Source: Pseudomonadota bacterium (GTDB lineage: Bacteria > Myxococcota_A > UBA796 > GCA-2862545). From it: DNA of 38,913 nt. Shown here piece by piece: positions 24,313 through 34,797 of this stretch; positions within the stretch are counted from its first letter, which is position 1, and every line of letters starts with the position of its first letter. Under the pieces are notes generated by a model. That model was not told where the DNA came from. It saw only the letters and a program-made list of their open reading frames with translations, and did not search any database. Position numbers and translations under genes: made by a program. Location: the NCBI GenBank assembly GCA_002862545.1, contig PKDJ01000205.1, forward strand, positions 1 through 38,913, given 5' to 3'.

Positions 24313-25596
24313 TCAGCAGCCCGCGTTCGCGAAGATCCGCACGGCCCCCTCGACCTCGATGCGCTCGGAGAGGGTGAACGCCTGCGACTCGCACAGCGCG
24401 CGGTTGAGGGTCACCGTGAAGTCGCCGAGGACCCGGTCGAGCCCGGCTCCGCCAAGCTCTGTGAGTGCGGCGTTGTCCTGGATGTCGACGCTGCCGCCGA
24501 TCACGCCCGCGCCGTCGAGGATCGCGAGCGTCTCGAGGGAGGCATTGCCCATCACGACCACATCGCCAGCCAGCGCCAGCCCCGCGAGCGCCCGAGGCTC
24601 GACGAGGGAGGTCCGCTGCAGCCGAAGCTCACCACCGACCGAGGCGAGCACACCGAGACCTCGAATGCTCGTCAGGCCCACGTCTTCGAACACGAGGGCA
24701 TCCCCGACACTGGACAGGGCACCCAGTCCCTCGAGCGTCGTCCAGGCCGGTGCATCGACGACCGACAGCGCCCCGACCACGGTCTCCAGGGAGGGACAGC
24801 CCAGCGCGGTCAGGCCGACCCCATCGAGCCGGAGATCCCCGTCGACTCGCTCTAGGGCGGGCAGGTCTGGCGCCGTGAGCGCGGGCAGGGCGCGCAGATC
24901 GATGACGCCTGCGGAGATCAAGGACGGGGCCTGGAGGCTGGCGAGCGTCGGCAGCTCGGCGAGGGTCAGCGCTCCGCCGACGGCCCCGAGCTCCGGCAGC
25001 GTCATGGCGCTCACGGCTGCCCCGGACAGAGCCAGCTCACCGCCCACGACCTGCAGCCCCGCGAGGCCAGCGGTGTCGGTGAGCGCCGGCACATCGGCGA
25101 TGCGGAGATCCGCCCCGACACTCTGGAGCGTCTGGAGCCCATCCAGGGACGCGAGGTCGGCCACTCCAGAGATGGTCAGTCCGCCATTGATACGCTCGAC
25201 ACAAGCCATATCCGAAAGATCGGTCAGACCCGCCGCGCCAGAGAGCGTCACGGTGCCCGTGATCGTGTGGCAGCGCTCCAGGGCACTGAGGCCGCCGGCC
25301 TCCGTGATGGTGAAGTCCATGTCGCACAGCCGCGGACACTCGGGCGTCCCCGTGCTGGTGCTTCCGGTCGCGGTGGTGCCCGTCGACGTTCCGCCGGTCG
25401 GCGTCGTCGAGGTGCTGCCCATTCCTGTCGATGTTCCACCCGTCGGGGTCCCCGTCGGCGTCGTCGAGGTGGCCCCCGTGGCAGGCCCGGTCGCTGCAGG
25501 CGGCGAATCGGTGTCGCCGACTCCTGCCGAGCCTGAATCGCTCGACTTGTCGGCGCCGATGCACGCCATCAGAAGAACCAGCCAGCCTGCTCGCAT
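24313..25596 (-). CDS. Surface lipoprotein with leucine-rich beta-helix (receptor L-like) domain
   Basis: 427 residues. GGAGGAGG lies 5 nt before ATG. Lipobox LMAC gives Cys12, followed by IGADKSSDSG and a Thr/Gly/Ser/Pro tether (about 30-85), then a PECPRLCDMDF cysteine pair. Residues about 90-400 are a long series of 22-25-residue turns of the type 'L..L..L..V.G.L.I.....L..L.GL..L..V' (GLTISGVADLASLDGLQTLQ, DLRIADVPALTDTAGLAGLQ), which is the receptor-L-domain or leucine-rich beta-helix solenoid often seen in myxobacterial lipoproteins. It ends with a Cys. Likely surface-exposed and binding; ligand unknown. It shares its N-terminal DKSS-SG signature with the lipase lipoprotein. Confidence 0.85.
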   Translation of the reverse strand: MRAGWLVLLMACIGADKSSDSGSAGVGDTDSPPAATGPATGATSTTPTGTPTGGTSTGMGSTSTTPTGGTSTGTTATGSTSTGTPECPRLCDMDFTITEAGGLSALERCHTITGTVTLSGAAGLTDLSDMACVERINGGLTISGVADLASLDGLQTLQSVGADLRIADVPALTDTAGLAGLQVVGGELALSGAAVSAMTLPELGAVGGALTLAELPTLASLQAPSLISAGVIDLRALPALTAPDLPALERVDGDLRLDGVGLTALGCPSLETVVGALSVVDAPAWTTLEGLGALSSVGDALVFEDVGLTSIRGLGVLASVGGELRLQRTSLVEPRALAGLALAGDVVVMGNASLETLAILDGAGVIGGSVDIQDNAALTELGGAGLDRVLGDFTVTLNRALCESQAFTLSERIEVEGAVRIFANAGC

Positions 25597-25617
25597 GTCG
25601 ACCTCCTCCAGGACTCT

Positions 25618-25635
25618 ACCCGCTCTCCAGCGGGT
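25618..25635. promoter_or_regulatory. Hairpin in a divergent intergenic region
   Basis: ACCCGCT-CTCC-AGCGGGT, a perfect 7-bp inverted repeat with a 4-nt loop, sits between the divergent beta-helix lipoprotein and Gre-like genes, 22 nt from the former's start. It could be an operator or a 5' UTR structure. Confidence 0.4.
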
Positions 25636-25688
25636 GGGTCCTGCCTCGTTCGAGGCCTCCGGGCCACCCTCGCGATACCCTGCCGGCC

Positions 25689-26159
25689 ATGGAGAAGTCC
25701 GAGCTGTTCGATGCCTGGAAGAGGCGACTGTCTGTCCTCCGTGACGAGCTGCGCAGCGAGCAGGGAGCCGCCCGTGCCGGCACGCGGGTCGACGGCTCCC
25801 ACCGGCCTGCCAACCGTGGCGAGCGCGCGGCCGTCACGAGCCAGGGCTACCTCGCCCACGGCCTCGCACAGCGCCTCGCGGCCATCGACGCTGCCCTCGA
25901 GCTGCTCGAGCGCATGGCATCGACTCCACGCGCCACCGTGGTCACAGGCGCTCAGGTGGAGCTCGAGCACACCGAGACGGGCGAGTCCCTGGCTGTCGCG
26001 GTCCTGCCCGGCGGCGATGGAACCGACCTCGGAGGCGTGCGCGTGGTGTCTCCAGAGGCACCGATCGCACGTGCTCTCTGGGGACGCAGCGAAGACGACG
26101 AGGTCGAGCTGCGGCGCGGAGGGGCAAGCGCCTCCTGGGTGATCGCACAAGTCTCGTGA
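25689..26159 (+). CDS. GreA/GreB-family elongation-factor-like protein
   Basis: 156 residues from ATG 25689 (MEKSELFDAW); the frame is open upstream without coding features. Residues 1-85 form a two-helix coiled coil. Residues about 90-156 match the GreA C-terminal FKBP-like domain: GAQVELEHTETGESLAVAV, VRVVSPEAPIARALWGR, DEVELRRGGA. The N-terminal half resembles the short Gre-like proteins with a 'RPEN' segment and 'YLARGxAxRV' helix seen across proteobacteria; here it reads RPANRGERA and YLAHGLAQRL. True GreA carries acidic residues at the coiled-coil tip to stimulate RNA cleavage; the tip here (HRPANRG) is basic or neutral, so it may bind polymerase without cleavage activity. Confidence 0.78.
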   Translation: MEKSELFDAWKRRLSVLRDELRSEQGAARAGTRVDGSHRPANRGERAAVTSQGYLAHGLAQRLAAIDAALELLERMASTPRATVVTGAQVELEHTETGESLAVAVLPGGDGTDLGGVRVVSPEAPIARALWGRSEDDEVELRRGGASASWVIAQVS

Positions 26160-26186
26160 AGGGTCACCTTGGTCGCTGCTCACGAG
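26153..26186. terminator. Inverted repeat at the end of the Gre-like gene
   Basis: CTCGTGA (26153-26159, including the TGA stop) pairs with TCACGAG (26180-26186) across a 20-nt loop that holds another small repeat. It may be a weak rho-independent-like hairpin without a T-tract or an mRNA-stability element. Confidence 0.35.
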
Positions 26187-26201
26187 CGTCAGACCGATTA
26201 G

Positions 26202-28450
<2,249 letters not shown>

Positions 28451-28460
28451 CGGTCCAAAA

Positions 28461-28487
28461 GCGACGCGCGTGAAGCACGAGCGTCGC
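28461..28487 (+). terminator. Hairpin after icd
   Basis: GCGACGC (28461-28467) pairs with GCGTCGC (28481-28487), extended inward by CGTG/CACG after one mismatch, with a 3-nt loop AAG. It lies 10 nt past the icd stop. No T-tract follows, so it may be a processing or weak termination signal. Confidence 0.45.
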
Positions 28488-28504
28488 CGCCTCGTGGAGT
28501 GTGC

Positions 28505-28864
28505 ATGTCTGACGACGAGTCTTCCGGCGACTTCCTCCGTGCAGTGCTGGCGTGGTTCGCTCCGCCGGTCGGCGTCTTCCTCCAGGTTGGGCTCGGCCTT
28601 GCGTTCTGGCTCAACCTGCTGCTCACCCTCTTCGGGTGGCTCCCGGGAGCAATTCACGCCGCCTGGGTGATCTCGAGCCGCGGGCGCGAGAGTGGCTCGA
28701 CCACCACCTTCGTCAGCCTGCTGCTCTGTGGCTTCCTCCCTCCTGTCGCCGTGTTCATGAAGCGTGGCGTCGGGGTTCCCCTCCTCGTCAACCTCGTCCT
28801 GCTCTGGTTCGTGTGGCTGCCAGGAGTCCTGCACGCCACCTGGATCGCAGTGCAGCCGGACTAG
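28505..28864 (+). CDS. Tandem Pmp3/UPF0057 membrane protein (two Pmp3 units fused)
   Basis: 119 residues from ATG 28505, with GGAG 5 nt upstream (a GTG at 28499 is also in frame). Pmp3/YqaE proteins are normally about 52 residues with two membrane helices. Here the unit occurs twice: LAWFAPPVGVFLQVGLGLAF followed by WLNLLLTLFGWLPGAIHAAW (about residues 13-52), and again LLLCGFLPPVAVFMKRGVGV followed by LLVNLVLLWFVWLPGVLHAT (about 72-112). The diagnostic PPVGVFL/PPVAVFM and GWLPGxxHA motifs are present in both copies; the second copy is more diverged. Pmp3 proteins affect membrane potential and salt or stress tolerance. The gene sits between icd and a thioesterase gene. Confidence 0.85.
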   Translation: MSDDESSGDFLRAVLAWFAPPVGVFLQVGLGLAFWLNLLLTLFGWLPGAIHAAWVISSRGRESGSTTTFVSLLLCGFLPPVAVFMKRGVGVPLLVNLVLLWFVWLPGVLHATWIAVQPD

Positions 28865-28879
28865 AGCGCCCGCGGCACC

Positions 28880-28900
28880 GCCCGAGCCTCGGGCTCGGGC
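28880..28900 (+). terminator. Strong GC hairpin after the tandem Pmp3 gene
   Basis: GCCCGAGCC-TCG-GGCTCGGGC is a perfect 9-bp stem with a 3-nt loop, 16 nt past the stop codon. No T-tract follows. It may be a terminator or an insulating element before the thioesterase gene. Confidence 0.55.
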
Positions 28901-28922
28901 TGCCCGACACAGCGGAGGCTTC

Positions 28923-29429
28923 ATGGCCCGCTTCGACCTCTCGGCCGCCGCCGCCCAGCTCGCCGCCCTGTCTCCAGAGCAGTGCGCTGCGGTGATCAAC
29001 CAGATGGGCTCGGGCTTCGACAGCCTGGTGAGGCTGACCTACGTCCGCGCCTCCACCTCCGAGGTCGTCGCCGAGCTCACGGCGGGTCCCGAGCACACGC
29101 AGCCCTACGGGCTGGTCCACGGCGGTGTCTACTGCGCGATGGCCGAGTCCGTGTGCTCCGTCGGCGCCGTCCTGACGGTCCTGCCCTCCGGGCGCCACGC
29201 GGTCGGCTCCGAGAACCGCACGCGCTTCGAGCGACCGACGCGACGCGGCACCACACTGACCGTGCGTGCGGTCCCCGGCCCGACCGACGATGGCTGGCAC
29301 ACCTGGCACGCCGACATCACCGGCGACGATGGGCTCCTTCGCGCACAGTCGACCGTCATCGTTAGGGCGCTCGAGCCTGGACAAGAGCTCGCCGGTGAGG
29401 TCGTCGACGTGGAAGATCCGCCCGCCTGA
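28923..29429 (+). CDS. Hotdog-fold acyl-CoA thioesterase (PaaI/MenI type)
   Basis: 168 residues from ATG 28923, with GGAGG 4 nt upstream; the frame is open upstream but that overlaps the hairpin. The core motif HGGVYCAMAES (His66 to Glu75, the latter being the catalytic acid position) belongs to the PaaI/YdiI/MenI group, which hydrolyses aryl- or acyl-CoA thioesters, including DHNA-CoA in menaquinone synthesis. Strands ENRTRFERPTRRGTTLTVRA and TWHADITGDDGLLRAQSTVI complete the hotdog fold. Substrate cannot be told from sequence. It is probably a separate transcript from the following lipoprotein gene, 90 bp downstream. Confidence 0.87.
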   Translation: MARFDLSAAAAQLAALSPEQCAAVINQMGSGFDSLVRLTYVRASTSEVVAELTAGPEHTQPYGLVHGGVYCAMAESVCSVGAVLTVLPSGRHAVGSENRTRFERPTRRGTTLTVRAVPGPTDDGWHTWHADITGDDGLLRAQSTVIVRALEPGQELAGEVVDVEDPPA

Positions 29430-29519
29430 CGTCGTGGAGCTGCAGTGGCCTCGGGCACCTTCGATGCTGCGAGCCGCGCCAGCTTCGGGCAGAATGGCTC
29501 TCGCCCCGCTGGAGTCTCG

Positions 29520-30452
29520 ATGACCTCGCTGTTCGCTCTCGCTCTCCTCGGCTGCAAGGCCCCGCCTGAGGCCCCGAAGGGCCTCGATGACTCCACCCGC
29601 TACCTCGTCAGGAACTTCTACACGGCAGATCCGACCTTCGAGGCCGGCATTCAGGGCTTCGTGGACTGGTATGACGACGAGGGCGTAGACCTGATCGGCG
29701 AATCCGCGAACATCGACACCGTCGACGCCTACAGCATCGGCGACCTCCGCGAGGAGGACATCGCCCACCTGCCGCTCGACAAGCGCATCCTCTTGGACGC
29801 CGACAAGGACGAGTGGGGCCCCCGCGACCTGTCTCGTGCGAAGGGCGTGGTGTCGCTCTCCGAGATGGACTGCGACTGGACGAAGGCCGAGAAGCTGCTC
29901 GTTCGACCCGACCAGGACGTCGTCTTCTCCGACGACTTCGAGGGCTACGAGCGCACCTACATCACCAAGCGTTCCGACTTCGAGGGCGCAACCAAGGCCC
30001 TCGAGTTCGCGGCCATCAAGGACGACCTCGATCCGTGGAGCACGGACTTCGACCCTGAGGACTACGCGACCTCCCTCCTGCTTACCGAGAACATGGTCGA
30101 CCCCACGCGCGTGCTCGTCGCCGACATGGACCCATACTCGATGAACCTCGACCTCAGGCACGGGGTCTTCGAGATCTCCGAGCAAGAGACGGGCGTGCTC
30201 AGCATCGTGACCTACAGCATCGAGGCCGCCTGGGGAGCCAAGGGCGAGAACGCACTCCTGCAGTCCTACAGCGTCGAGATCAACGTCGAGCGCAAGGGCG
30301 GCAAGACGCTCCGAATGCTCGCCGTCTGGGCCGAGCCTCTCGGGGGCGGCATCGAGCCCGACTCGGCCATCGCCCTCAACTTTGCGGTCAACAAGTCGCT
30401 GGCCTCGTCGGAGCGCCTGTCCGGGATCTGCTCGGGCGAGGTGGAGCTCTGA
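29520..30452 (+). CDS. Lipoprotein of unknown function
   Basis: 310 residues from ATG 29520; only this start gives the lipoprotein signal ALALLGC (Cys12). Many Asp/Glu residues and few Cys. Segments STRYLVRNFYTADPTFEAGI, DEEGVDLIGESANIDTV and LLTENMVDPTRVLVADMDPYS suggest an alpha/beta fold, and IEINVE-type strands (VLSIVTYSIEAAWG, SYSVEINVERKGG) run near the C-terminus. No family recognised. The next gene starts 41 nt downstream and may be co-transcribed. Confidence 0.75.
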   Translation: MTSLFALALLGCKAPPEAPKGLDDSTRYLVRNFYTADPTFEAGIQGFVDWYDDEGVDLIGESANIDTVDAYSIGDLREEDIAHLPLDKRILLDADKDEWGPRDLSRAKGVVSLSEMDCDWTKAEKLLVRPDQDVVFSDDFEGYERTYITKRSDFEGATKALEFAAIKDDLDPWSTDFDPEDYATSLLLTENMVDPTRVLVADMDPYSMNLDLRHGVFEISEQETGVLSIVTYSIEAAWGAKGENALLQSYSVEINVERKGGKTLRMLAVWAEPLGGGIEPDSAIALNFAVNKSLASSERLSGICSGEVEL

Positions 30453-30493
30453 GCCTCACCGGCCGCCTGACCCGCAGCGCACTCGGCCTGTCC

Positions 30494-31462
30494 TTGAGAC
30501 TGCCCCGGTCCCTTCGAGCCCGCCTCGTGGGGCCGCCACCGGTCAACCGTCGTGGTGTTGCCCTGGACGCGGACGTGCACTGGATGCTCCGTCTCGCGGA
30601 GCGGGCCGGCCTGGCCGAGAGCAAGCGCGACGTCGAGGGCGCCAGAGCGGGCATGCTCGAGGACGTCAAGCTCGTCGAGGGCGCTCCACAGCGCCTCCTC
30701 GCCATCGAGGACCGCCAGCTTGCCGGACGTGCAGCCCGCGTGTACCGCCCCCAGCACTCGACCGGACCCGCGCTGCTGTACCTCCACGGCGGCGGCTGGA
30801 CCGTCGGTAGCGTGCGCTCTCACGACCGCCTGTGCCAGCGCATTGCAGCCGTGAGCGGCTACACCCTCGTCTCCTTCGACTACCGGCTGGCCCCCGAGCA
30901 CCCCTTCCCCGCGCCGCTAGACGACACCCTCGTCGCCTTCGAGGCCTTGGTGGACGAGGCACCGGCCCTCGGCCTCGACCCACAACGCCTCGCCATCGGC
31001 GGCGACAGTGCGGGCGGCAACCTCGCCGCCGCTGCCTGCATCGACCTACGCGACCGCGGCGGGCCGCTTCCCTGGCTCCAGGTGTTGATCTATCCAGCCT
31101 GCGATCTGCGACTGCTCGCAGACTCCATCGACGAGTTCGCCACCGGCTTCGTGCTCACTCGACAGAGCATGATCTGGTACCGCGGACACTACACACAGGA
31201 CTTCGAAGACCCTCGCGCGAGCGTCCTGCTCGCCGAGCTGCACGATCTGCCCCCCGCCATCGTCCACACAGCCGGCTTCGACCCCCTGCGGGACGAAGGA
31301 GAGGACTACGCGGCCCGCCTCACGGCGGCGGGTGTTCGGACGGTGCACCTCGACGCCGCCGACCAGATCCACGGCTTCGCCAACATGGATGGTCTACTGC
31401 CAGGCGCGCGCCGTGAGGTCGACCGTCTCGCGCTGACCCTGAAGGCCCACGCGAGGGGCTGA
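30494..31462 (+). CDS. HSL-family alpha/beta-hydrolase (esterase/lipase)
   Basis: 322 residues from a TTG start at 30494; the start is uncertain because the frame is open a few codons upstream without ATG/GTG. The HSL (family IV) signatures are clear: oxyanion motif HGGGW (from His98), nucleophile elbow GDSAGG with Ser172, acid Asp263 in FDPLRDEG, and His293 in IHGFAN. The segment DYRLAPEHPFPAPLDD is also typical. It hydrolyses short to medium acyl esters; cytoplasmic. The gene ends facing the Rossmann-fold gene with 1 nt between the two stop codons, so the two transcripts converge tail to tail. Confidence 0.9.
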   Translation: MRLPRSLRARLVGPPPVNRRGVALDADVHWMLRLAERAGLAESKRDVEGARAGMLEDVKLVEGAPQRLLAIEDRQLAGRAARVYRPQHSTGPALLYLHGGGWTVGSVRSHDRLCQRIAAVSGYTLVSFDYRLAPEHPFPAPLDDTLVAFEALVDEAPALGLDPQRLAIGGDSAGGNLAAAACIDLRDRGGPLPWLQVLIYPACDLRLLADSIDEFATGFVLTRQSMIWYRGHYTQDFEDPRASVLLAELHDLPPAIVHTAGFDPLRDEGEDYAARLTAAGVRTVHLDAADQIHGFANMDGLLPGARREVDRLALTLKAHARG

Positions 31463-31463
31463 C

Positions 31464-32882
31464 TCAGCGTCGGAACAGCACAGAGGGCTTGGAGACCATA
31501 CCGAGGACTGCAGCACTCTGGATGGTGCCCCAGAACTCCCACGGCAGCGATCGCACCCCGCCATGGATGGCCTGGGAAGCCACTCGGCGCCCCTGTGCCG
31601 CAGCGCCCCCGGACGCATCCGCACACGGCGCATCGGGGTTGAGTGCGTCGTGCAGCATCAGCAGGGTGGTGAGCACGCGGGTCTGATCGGGCTCGAAGAC
31701 CTCGACCCCGAAGCGCGGTGCGCCGACAAAGCCCGCCAGGAACAGAGGGTGCTCTAGCGACTTGGTGTGGGTGATGCCCGCGACGTTCGCCGAGATGCGC
31801 ACCGAGCGATCGACGGCCCAAGCCTCGGACAGCATCATCTTCGCCAAGTACTGAGCCGCCAGGTAGGTCGGACCCTGAAGAGATACGATCGACCTCGCGA
31901 TCTCGGCATCTCCGTCCCGATGACTCGCCGTCTGCGGCAAGACCCGCAGGCGGGTGAGGCCTCGGTGCCACCGCTTGGCCGCGGCCGCGCGCGCGACCTG
32001 ATCCCGCTTGTCGTCCTCGGACAGCTCGCCCGGCGTCGTCGGGGAGACCAGCATCGAGACCGAGCGCAGCGACTCGTCGGGCAGACGGGCTGCGATGGCG
32101 TTCATCGCCGTCGTCAGGAGGAGCTCACGCCCCTTGCCGGGTGCATAGGCGAACAGACCGAGGTGAAGCGGTCCTCGGGCGGCCTCGGCGGCCACGGCCT
32201 GGTAGATCGCGCACGGATCAGCGAGCAGGTCGTCTGCCCCCGGGTACGTGACGAGCTCGCCGGCGGGTGGCGGCCCATCGGGCGGACGCCGATCGACCCA
32301 GAGCACCCGCGCCCCCGCCTGCAGCAGGTAGGGCGTAGGCGCGAGCTCTGCGCCAGCACCCAGTATGGCGAAGGTGTGCCCCCTCAGGTCCAGCGGCTCG
32401 GTGAGCAGGTTGTCGGCGACCCAGCGAAGGGCCCGATAGGCTGGCGTCGTCAGCTGGTGGTCTTCGCGCATGCGGAGCGCGAGCCCACGGATGCCGTTGC
32501 CCCTCCAGCTCTCCCCTCGGTAATGGACCTCGGGGACCCAGCCGACCTTACCGGTGCTGGCCAGGACCTGCGGCTCGGCGGGACCCTCGACGAGAGCCTG
32601 CTCGAGCGGCGCCCCCGCCGGACCGAAGCGGGCATGGACCATGAGGGCGTCGATCAGCGTCCGCGCGATGTCGACCCGCTGCTCGGAGCCTGCTCGCCTC
32701 GCCTCGAAGCGAACGATCGCCTCGGCAAGACCCGCCTTGAAGGGCTTTCCTCGCTTGGGAATGGTCATTCCCCGGAACACGTCCGCATGTGTCTCCAGCG
32801 CCGTCGTCAGCGCCGCATGAAACAGGGACGAGCCGGACTCGCCAGGCGTGAAGTGCACGCCGGATGGGGTCTTGTGTGTCAC
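31464..32882 (-). CDS. Rossmann-fold protein of unknown function
   Basis: 472 residues from a GTG start (MTHKTPSGVHF). The N-terminal 160 residues are helical with a basic KRGKPFKAG stretch. A clear dinucleotide-binding unit follows at about 163-192: LRGHTFAILGAGAELAPTPY, then LLQAGARVLWVDRRP, an acidic/basic end of strand 2 consistent with NADP. A second region, YAAQ-like YLAAQYLAKMM near residue 345, and RFGVEVFEPDQTRVL near 400 are conserved-looking but not recognised. It lacks catalytic motifs of SDR, MDR or hydroxyacid dehydrogenases. Function unknown; no informative neighbours. Confidence 0.72.
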   Translation of the reverse strand: MTHKTPSGVHFTPGESGSSLFHAALTTALETHADVFRGMTIPKRGKPFKAGLAEAIVRFEARRAGSEQRVDIARTLIDALMVHARFGPAGAPLEQALVEGPAEPQVLASTGKVGWVPEVHYRGESWRGNGIRGLALRMREDHQLTTPAYRALRWVADNLLTEPLDLRGHTFAILGAGAELAPTPYLLQAGARVLWVDRRPPDGPPPAGELVTYPGADDLLADPCAIYQAVAAEAARGPLHLGLFAYAPGKGRELLLTTAMNAIAARLPDESLRSVSMLVSPTTPGELSEDDKRDQVARAAAAKRWHRGLTRLRVLPQTASHRDGDAEIARSIVSLQGPTYLAAQYLAKMMLSEAWAVDRSVRISANVAGITHTKSLEHPLFLAGFVGAPRFGVEVFEPDQTRVLTTLLMLHDALNPDAPCADASGGAAAQGRRVASQAIHGGVRSLPWEFWGTIQSAAVLGMVSKPSVLFRR

Positions 32883-32990
32883 GCGCGACAGCTAACGCCC
32901 GAGCGGCCGCTAGACACGGCCCGCCCGCGCTGCACGACGCGCGGGTCGCCTCTGGCCGCACCCCCGCCACGATTCGGATAAAGCGCACGC

Positions 32991-34070
32991 ATGAGCCGCA
33001 TCGACCTGATCTTCGTGGGGGGCTTCCTCGGCGCAGGGAAGACCACCTTGCTGCACACGGCCGCTCGCACGCTCTCCCGTCGCGGCCGAAGGGTCGGGCT
33101 CGTCACCAATGACCAGGCCCCCCAGCTCTTCGACACCGCCCTGCTCGGAGCGGCCGGACCCGTCGCCGAGGTCGCGGGACAGTGCTTCTGCTGTGGACTC
33201 GACGACCTCCTCGGGGCCCTCGACAGCCTCGCAGAGCAGGGCGTCGACTGCATCCTCGCCGAGCCCGTCGGCAGCTGCACAGACCTCTCGGCGACCCTGC
33301 TGCAGCCTCTGAAGGACCGCCATGGTGAGCGCTTTCGGCTCGCACCACTGACCGTCCTCGCGGATCCGGACCGGCTGCTCGACGCTCTCGAGGCGCGAAG
33401 CTCCGACCTGCACGAGGCCACCGCCTACATCTACGGGCTCCAGCTCGAAGAGGCCGATCGCATCCTGGTCACCAAGTCCGACAGCCTCGACGAGGGCGTT
33501 GGCGACGCCATCGTCGGGCTGACCCGACAGGCCTACTCGGTGCCCGTGGACGCCATCGCCGCTGCATCCGGAGAGGGCGTGGCCCAGTGGCTGGACACCA
33601 CGCTCGCAGGCGGACCGGTCGGCGCACGCGTCCTCGACATCGACTACGACCGGTACGCACTCGGCGAGGCGGTGCTGGGCTGGCTGAACGCCACCGTGCG
33701 CGTCTCCGCCGCCCACACACGGCTGCCGGCCCTGCTGGTCGGAAGCATCCGGGATCAGGCCGCCGCCTCGGACGCTCCGATCGGCCATGTGAAGGCGCTG
33801 CTGAGCGACGACGGCCCGCTCGCGCTCGCACAGTGCACCGCAGTGGACGGTCCCGTGCACACGTCCCGCCTCGGTCAGCCGTCAGGAGCGCCGGCACAGC
33901 TGGTGCTCAATGCCCGCGTGCAGATCACACCTGAGACACTCGAGGCCTGGGTCGAGCACGCCCTCACGACCGCCCTCGAGTCGACCGGCACGACCGCCGA
34001 GGTGCTGGACAAGTCCTGCTTCTCTCCCGCATACCCACGTCCGACCGTTCGCTATGACCACGTCGTCTGA
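32991..34070 (+). CDS. COG0523 (CobW/G3E-family) metallochaperone GTPase
   Basis: 359 residues. Walker A GGFLGAGKTT (10-19), the metal-binding CFCC (Cys65, Cys67, Cys68) of the COG0523 group, AEPVGS (Walker B/switch area), and TKSD (161-164) as the guanine-specificity motif are all present. The C-terminal third is longer than in the simplest CobW and has LDIDYDRYALGEAVLGWLNA. These proteins hydrolyse GTP to deliver Zn, Co or Ni to client enzymes. No client gene such as a B12 or urease gene is adjacent; the metal cannot be assigned. The gene overlaps the next by 17 nt, so the products may work together. Confidence 0.9.
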   Translation: MSRIDLIFVGGFLGAGKTTLLHTAARTLSRRGRRVGLVTNDQAPQLFDTALLGAAGPVAEVAGQCFCCGLDDLLGALDSLAEQGVDCILAEPVGSCTDLSATLLQPLKDRHGERFRLAPLTVLADPDRLLDALEARSSDLHEATAYIYGLQLEEADRILVTKSDSLDEGVGDAIVGLTRQAYSVPVDAIAAASGEGVAQWLDTTLAGGPVGARVLDIDYDRYALGEAVLGWLNATVRVSAAHTRLPALLVGSIRDQAAASDAPIGHVKALLSDDGPLALAQCTAVDGPVHTSRLGQPSGAPAQLVLNARVQITPETLEAWVEHALTTALESTGTTAEVLDKSCFSPAYPRPTVRYDHVV

Positions 34071-34749
34071 CTGGGCCGTCCGGCTCCTGGACGACCCGAC
34101 TCCTCCGGGAGGGTCAGCCCTCGCCTCTCGCCTGTGGCGCACGGCCGTGCTCCCCGACGGCGGCCGCTCCGCAGTGCTGGGGCCTCTGGGTGACTCTCCG
34201 CTCGAGGCCCCCCGTCACGAGCGGCTCGAATCGCTTCCTGGGGCAGGTGCATTCGACCTCGTGATCTGCGTGTCCGCTCTCGCCACGCTCGGGCAGAGCG
34301 CGCTGCCCCAGCTCGCGCAGCGCCTCGCCCCGGGAGGCTCGCTCGTCCTGGCCGAGCTGGTCGCCGAGGCTCCCCTACCCCCAGCCGTCGCCGCACTCCT
34401 GGGGCGCTTCGTGCCCTACTCCGGCCCCGTCGAGGCCCTTCAGCACGACCTGCTCGACGCGGGCCTCCGCGTCCACCGGTACGCCGACGAGGGTGAGGCG
34501 CTCGAGGACTGGCTGCTCCGCATCAAGCGTCGACTGCTGATCGCGCGACTGGGAGGTCAGGTCGACGTAGGTCAGCTGCCGACCGACCTCAGGGAGGCTA
34601 GGCGTGCGCTCTCGGCTACCCAGCGCCTCGCCAGCACAGGGCGTCTGCAGTGGGTGCGGCTCGCAGCCTCACGGGGCGTGCCTCATCCTCCGGACCCGAG
34701 CTTCACCGGTCTCGTCGGGGGCTGTGATCCCCTCACAGGCTGCTGCTGA
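34054..34749 (+). CDS. Methyltransferase-like protein, incomplete SAM motif
   Basis: 231 residues from ATG 34054, overlapping the GTPase gene by 17 nt. The segment AFDLVICVSALATLGQS followed by LPQLAQRLAPGGSLVLAELV reproduces the second half of a class I SAM methyltransferase (motifs for strands 4 and 5). The first half is short, and the Gly-rich motif I (DxGxGxG) is not visible, so SAM binding may be lost or diverged. An acidic C-terminus and a GGCDPLTGCC tail with two Cys at the end are unusual; a metal-binding tail would fit the GTPase neighbour. Function uncertain. Confidence 0.68.
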   Translation: MTTSSDWAVRLLDDPTPPGGSALASRLWRTAVLPDGGRSAVLGPLGDSPLEAPRHERLESLPGAGAFDLVICVSALATLGQSALPQLAQRLAPGGSLVLAELVAEAPLPPAVAALLGRFVPYSGPVEALQHDLLDAGLRVHRYADEGEALEDWLLRIKRRLLIARLGGQVDVGQLPTDLREARRALSATQRLASTGRLQWVRLAASRGVPHPPDPSFTGLVGGCDPLTGCC

Positions 34750-34797
34750 CGCGTCTTCGCCCCCTGCGGGCTATGGTCGAGGCCACTCGGAGGACCG

